From assembly GCA_017467225.1 (NCBI GenBank), contig JAFTSR010000390.1:1-5335 (forward strand): a DNA stretch of 5,335 nucleotides, given 5' to 3'. The DNA comes from Clostridia bacterium. GTDB taxonomy: Bacteria; Bacillota_A; Clostridia; Oscillospirales; CAG-272. Positions 4,109 through 5,335 of this stretch are shown here, in pieces. The position numbers were made by a program, and so were the translations under genes. The notes under the pieces were generated by a model. The model ran no database searches. It saw nothing but the letters and a program-made list of their open reading frames with translations, and had not been told where the DNA came from. Each line of letters opens with the position of its first letter. Within the stretch, counting starts at the first letter, position 1.

Positions 4109-5017
4109 ATGCATTTTCTCGAATCTCTGTGGCATACGCTGATCGAAACGCTGCCACTCATTCCCTTCCTCTACCTCACCTACCTCGCCATGGAAGCGCT
4201 GGAGCGCTACGCCGGCGACCGCGCGCAGCATATCATCCGCCGCGCCGGTCACGCAGGCCCCGCCCTGGGCGCTGCCCTTGGCGTCATTCCCCAGTGCGGC
4301 TTTTCCGCCTCCGGCGCCAGCCTGTTCGCCGCTCGCGTCATCACGCCCGGCACGCTGATCGCGCTGTTCCTTTCCACCTCGGATGAAATGCTGCCCGTCA
4401 TGCTGTCCTCGGCCGTGCCGCCGGCACGCATTGCCAAGCTGCTTGCCACCAAGCTGCTCGTTGCCGTCGCCGTAGGATTTGCCCTGGATGCTATCCTGCT
4501 GCTCGTTCGTCACCGCGCACACCACGGCGCGCCGCATGACCACGATCACTGCCACAGCGATGACATGCAGCCGCAAGAGCTTTGCCGTAGCGGTCATTGC
4601 CATTGCGACGAGCTTCCCGTTTGGCGCTCTGCGCTGCGACATACCATCTCCACCACGCTGGTGATCTACGTGGTCAGCCTTGTTTTGCACGAGCTGATGC
4701 ACCACGGCGGCGAGGCGCTGATTGCATACGCTGCCGCGCTGCCGCCCCTTGCTTCCTGCCTTGTGACCTCGCTGATCGGCCTGATTCCCAGCTGTGCGTC
4801 CTCGGTCGCCCTGACCGAGCTGCATTTGTCGGGCGGCCTTTCGGTCGGCGCGCTGATGGCAGGGCTTCTGACCGGCGCGGGCGCGGGTACGATCGTGCTT
4901 GCCCGAACCAATCACCCGATCAAGCAGACGCTGCTGCTGCTGGCCCTTCTGATCGCCGTGGGCGTCACCGCCGGCGTGCTGATCGACGTCACGCCGCTTG
5001 CCTCTTGGCTGTCATAA
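4109..5017 (+). CDS. ArsP_2-type putative heavy-metal/manganese transporter
   Basis: This 302-residue polytopic inner-membrane protein resembles the Clostridia-rich family annotated as putative 10TM heavy-metal exporter (ArsP_2), arsenic efflux protein or putative manganese transporter. The halves look like internal repeats: GVIPQCGFSASGA (58-70) and GLIPSCASSVALT (224-236) each carry a P-x-C motif followed by small residues, and LSTSDEMLP (88-96) is a further family-like stretch. Hydrophobic segments are near 9-27, 49-66, 76-100, 106-133, 176-197, 203-228, 243-265 and 272-294. Between the halves, residues 135-169 form a soluble loop rich in His, Cys and Asp (HDHDHCHSDD, SGHCHCDE), probably metal-binding. 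AGGAG (4099-4103) lies five bases before ATG. It follows the Fur-family gene on the same strand and ends at a strong terminator, so a two-gene metal-homeostasis unit is likely. Substrate and direction of transport are not proven by sequence. Confidence 0.82.
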   Translation: MHFLESLWHTLIETLPLIPFLYLTYLAMEALERYAGDRAQHIIRRAGHAGPALGAALGVIPQCGFSASGASLFAARVITPGTLIALFLSTSDEMLPVMLSSAVPPARIAKLLATKLLVAVAVGFALDAILLLVRHRAHHGAPHDHDHCHSDDMQPQELCRSGHCHCDELPVWRSALRHTISTTLVIYVVSLVLHELMHHGGEALIAYAAALPPLASCLVTSLIGLIPSCASSVALTELHLSGGLSVGALMAGLLTGAGAGTIVLARTNHPIKQTLLLLALLIAVGVTAGVLIDVTPLASWLS

Positions 5018-5068
5018 CGGCAAGCGCAGACCGAACCACAGTCGAACGATTCCGAACGAAACGTGCAA

Positions 5069-5121
5069 AAAGGAGTGAGTACCCATGCGATATGGCATGG
5101 TGCTCACCCCTTTGTTGTTTT
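5069..5121. terminator. Bidirectional intrinsic terminator between convergent genes
   Basis: The stem is AAAGG, an A/C mismatch, GTGAG, a T-G wobble, then ACC with one bulged C and ATGC, closed by a six-base loop near 5089-5094 and completed by GCATGG, CTCAC and CCTTT (5095-5113). On the plus strand a T-rich tail follows (5111-5121); on the minus strand five T's follow the stem (5067-5071). It would end the transporter transcript from the left and the convergent gene, which stops at 5129, from the right. Confidence 0.88.
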
Positions 5122-5128
5122 AACGTGC

Positions 5129-5335
5129 TTATCGGATTGCCTGCCTCAGCTCGGCCAGCGTGGCTTCGGGCACCGTTGCCGTTTCGCCATCGCGGACCAG
5201 ATAGGCAAACAGCCGGTCACCGGTTGACAGGATCAGCTGCGCCAGCTCCTGCTTCCCAAGCGAACCACCTTGCGCGGAGAATTCACCCTGTAAAAGCAGG
5301 GAAAGAGCCTCTTTGACCTGCGGCTTGTTGGTGAA
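5129..5335 (-). CDS. Unidentified protein, C-terminal 68 residues
   Basis: An open frame enters from the right edge and ends at TAA (plus-strand TTA, 5129-5131), eight bases before the terminator tail. The visible residues run from FTNKPQVKEALSL through LGKQELAQLILSTGDRLFAY to TLAELRQAIR. They are a mix of Leu/Ala-rich amphipathic helices and a short strand-like stretch (RLFAYLVRDGETATV), with no membrane segment and no motif I recognise. Codon choice looks typical of its neighbours, and the stop sits right at a bidirectional terminator, so the frame is probably real although the start is outside the window. It converges on the transporter gene. No function is proposed. Confidence 0.7.
   Translation of the reverse strand, partial: FTNKPQVKEALSLLLQGEFSAQGGSLGKQELAQLILSTGDRLFAYLVRDGETATVPEATLAELRQAIR

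Noticed and set aside
4010..4915. 301-codon minus-strand frame opposite the transporter
   Set aside because: The translation is a Gly/Gln/Arg-rich shadow of the GC-rich transporter gene and runs through intergenic hairpins.

Overview
The window looks like a chromosomal segment from an anaerobic, probably gut-associated, fairly GC-rich Clostridia/Oscillospiraceae-type Firmicute. This is inferred from three things. It carries an oxygen-sensitive glycyl radical enzyme. It carries a membrane protein resembling the Clostridia-rich ArsP_2-type putative metal exporters. Its Shine-Dalgarno sites are strong and its promoters sigma-A-like. Species cannot be named from the sequence.

Layout, left to right. 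Positions 1-1105 (minus) hold the N-terminal 368 residues of a glycyl radical enzyme most like the B12-independent glycerol/propane-1,2-diol dehydratases; the gene runs off the left edge. Its leader has a perfect 19-bp palindrome, CGCGTATAC-G-GTATACGCG, over a possible promoter. Positions 1373-2452 (minus) encode an ABC-2-type transporter ATPase without a visible permease, with an extended -10 promoter near 2526-2534. Positions 2528-3400 have no gene I can support. They hold a roughly 675-bp element (2628-3302) with about 42-50 bp imperfect terminal inverted repeats, packed with perfect short-loop hairpins and a three-way-junction-like fold.

To the right of this element are a consensus promoter (TTGACA, 17 bp, TATAAT) and a perfect 23-bp palindrome with Fur-box 7-1-7 geometry. 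They drive a Fur-family metalloregulator (3401-3868, plus). After a 240-bp spacer that is again full of hairpins comes an ArsP_2-type putative heavy-metal or manganese transporter (4109-5017, plus) with a His/Cys-rich loop. A bidirectional intrinsic terminator (about 5069-5121) separates it from a convergent gene whose last 68 codons are visible (5129-5335, minus).

The regulator and transporter probably form a metal-homeostasis pair: the Fur-like protein appears to autoregulate through its palindrome, and the exporter may be read through from the same promoter or controlled by the same protein. The enzyme and ABC ATPase share a strand but are separated by 267 bp containing hairpins and the enzyme's own putative promoter, so they are probably separate units. 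The most unusual material is the inverted-repeat-bounded structured element. Its two arms keep the same unpaired words and spacing while the paired stems differ in sequence but stay perfectly complementary.
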